This document shows positions 62,098-64,000 of a stretch of 64,000 bases of DNA, piece by piece (position 1 is the stretch's first letter; the number at the start of each line of letters is the position of its first letter). A program made the translations under genes and the position numbers. The notes under the pieces were generated by a model. It was not told the DNA's origin, made no database searches, and saw only the letters and a program-made list of their open reading frames with translations. Origin of the DNA: Talinum fruticosum (lineage: Eukaryota > Streptophyta > Magnoliopsida > Caryophyllales > Talinaceae); NCBI GenBank assembly GCA_021018815.1, contig JAITYX010000011.1, forward strand, positions 9,376,501 to 9,440,500. The letters run 5' to 3'.

Positions 62098-63463
62098 TTC
62101 TTCTACAAGACATATATCATTTCACATATAAAATAGTCCACGTGGTTGAAGTAGTGAATTGCTTACGTTGATTAGGGTTGCCTATAGGCGCTTAATCGTG
62201 CTTGATTAGGGTTGAGGAGCTCAAATCACGAGCGATAGGGGTTCACGTTATTGCATCTACACTTGGATTGGGTTACCTCCCTTATGTTTCATATGTATAT
62301 AATATATGCTTACTATGATATGATTTCTCCACGAACATGTTGTCCTAAGGAAGTAGAACCGTATGTTAACGACATGATTGTAAAATTAAAGAAAATGATG
62401 GACACTTTTCTGCCCTAAGAAACTTTTTCACGATATTGGTCCATATTTAAATCATGGATTAGTGACTGCAAATTAGCCTGTATTTCTTTTACTCAATCCG
62501 AGTTCCTGTCATAAGGTTTATTCAATTAACCTTCTGATTGACCACTTAAGTTTACTAGCTCTTATAGTCCTCCTCACACCTCATCAGGTGTGGTACACTC
62601 ACAAATAATTTACACTGAACTATTTGCTACAAGAAAGTATGAACGAGAAAGTATTTAGCACAATTACAAGAGAGAGGATTATATCAAATTGAGCTTATGT
62701 CGCTTGGTTGTTTTCATCAGTCTTCAATTCTTCTTTTATATCTTTCAGTTTTGAGAACACCGTTGCACATCAATCAACTAACCATTATGATGGATCTTGA
62801 GAATTTGAGTTGATATGAAAAATGGAATCTGAGTCCTAAAAATAAGCAAATTCCTTTTTGAGAACTTCTAACACTTCAATATCAATCAAAATCCAAGATT
62901 AACACCCTTCTTCTCTTGCTTGAGAAATTTCAATATAGCCGTTAAAAATTTCTTCTACTTTCGACTCTTAACATGATCTGAGTTGAGCAATCAAACCTTC
63001 CAATATATTACATAGAGAGATAGACAGAATAATATAAAAATAACATGTATTAGAAAGAATAATATTTTTTTCCAAATGCCAAGGTGAAAAATATATACTA
63101 GTTAAATTTGATTCCACCGAATCTAAGAGTCAAATATAGTAAGTATAACAAGGTAGAATATATTTGATTGATATAGTCTCATAAATCAAAGGATTACCAA
63201 ATAAGACACAGATGCATAAAAATAATTCAATTTTACCATAAGATAATATAAAATCTTAACTAAAGATAGATAAAATAAAATTTGAGTCATTAAGAAAATA
63301 ATATCAAAAAAGTATCTTTTGAGATCCAAACAAGTCAACGCTGTTATCTCAACAAATAAGGCATAAAATAAATCAAGAATATGTTGAAATATTATAGACC
63401 CAAACAAGGAATAATGATTACCTCGTGAGTGTACTCAAACCATATATTTGGGTGCCCACAACA
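62098..63463. other. AT-rich intergenic
   Basis: No gene or element is seen. An imperfect duplication, TTGATTAGGGTTG, occurs near 62168 and 62201. Confidence 0.5.
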
Positions 63464-63466
63464 TAA

Positions 63467-63825
63467 GAGCATCCGCATCTATGATCCAAAATTTTGGATT
63501 ACATGTGAAGGTCTACCCTTCACATCGTCTCACAATCTAATTTTTGGGATTTAATCCATTACCTTCACACCCCTAGATCATCAACTTGAATTATCAAATA
63601 AAATATTATTCATGTAGCCTAGAAATAAAATATTTAATTTGTTTTTCTTCTTTAAATACGGAAACGTTAGAAAAATAAAACAAAAAAAAGGAAAAATGAC
63701 GTAAGATGGAAACGCAGGCGGATTGAGTACAAGAGTGACCATGTGGGCGGATCGACCTCGAGTAGAATGAAATGTGTGTTGCAGCAATATGGATTGGATT
63801 ACAAGATCTTACATTGCAATCGCTC
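63467..63825. mobile_element. Tourist/PIF-Harbinger-type MITE
   Basis: Left end GAGCATCCGCATCTATGATC and right end, reversed, GAGCGATTGCAATGTAAGATC are imperfect terminal inverted repeats. A TAA sits directly outside both ends (63464-63466 and 63826-63828), the three-base target duplication of PIF/Harbinger elements. Length 359 bp, AT-rich, non-coding. Confidence 0.75.
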
Positions 63826-64000
63826 TAATGTATAACTATTAGAGTATTTCAACATTAACCAAATGAATATCCACTTACCATACACTCATATATACTCAAG
63901 TATAATATGTATAAATATGTAGACATGGCTTACAAATTCAAATGTCACTGTCTGAGTCCTCAAATAGATATCAGAAATGCACTTAGATCTCATATATAAC

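Overview
This is plant nuclear DNA, almost certainly from a eudicot. It is AT-rich, its genes carry GT-AG introns, its protein families are plant-specific, and remains of LINE, Copia, CACTA and MITE elements lie between the genes. No bacterial, organellar or rRNA signature is seen. I cannot name the species.

Four protein-coding genes are supported. (1) and (2) Two group III cyclic-nucleotide-gated channels (CNGC14/16/17/18 type) lie head to tail on the minus strand: CNGC-A at 5459-9463 and CNGC-B at 15532-25386. They share seven coding exons with identical intron phases, so they are a tandem duplicate pair. Each begins with a tiny first coding exon (29 and 32 nt) that simple ORF calling misses. 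In CNGC-B this exon sits about 3.1 kb upstream of exon 2. (3) A minus-strand SR splicing factor of the RSZ22 type lies at 27403-30500: an RRM, a CCHC zinc knuckle and an RS tail in six coding exons, plus a probable 5'UTR intron. (4) A plus-strand group IId WRKY transcription factor (WRKY11/17-like) lies at 56745-58109 in three exons.

CNGC-A carries one single-base frameshift and the WRKY carries two. All three are one-base contractions of homopolymer runs. This looks more like a sequence or assembly artefact than real gene decay, but it must be checked.

Layout: 0.7-2.5 kb degraded LINE; 5.4-9.5 kb CNGC-A; 12.6-14.9 kb Copia element with ~106 bp LTRs and a deleted centre; 15.5-25.4 kb CNGC-B, whose introns hold a ~310 bp degenerate tandem array, a LINE fragment and a weak tRNA-like sequence; 27.4-30.9 kb RSZ22; 31.7-55 kb a gene-poor block of LINE fragments, a probable solo LTR, a CACTA-like terminal repeat array, Copia fragments and microsatellites; 56.7-58.1 kb WRKY; 59.3-61.6 kb an internally deleted LINE; 63.5-63.8 kb a Tourist/PIF-type MITE with a TAA target duplication.

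The four genes do not form a pathway. They encode calcium-permeable channel subunits, a constitutive splicing regulator and a possibly calmodulin-binding transcription factor. The only shared theme is calcium/calmodulin, which may be coincidence.
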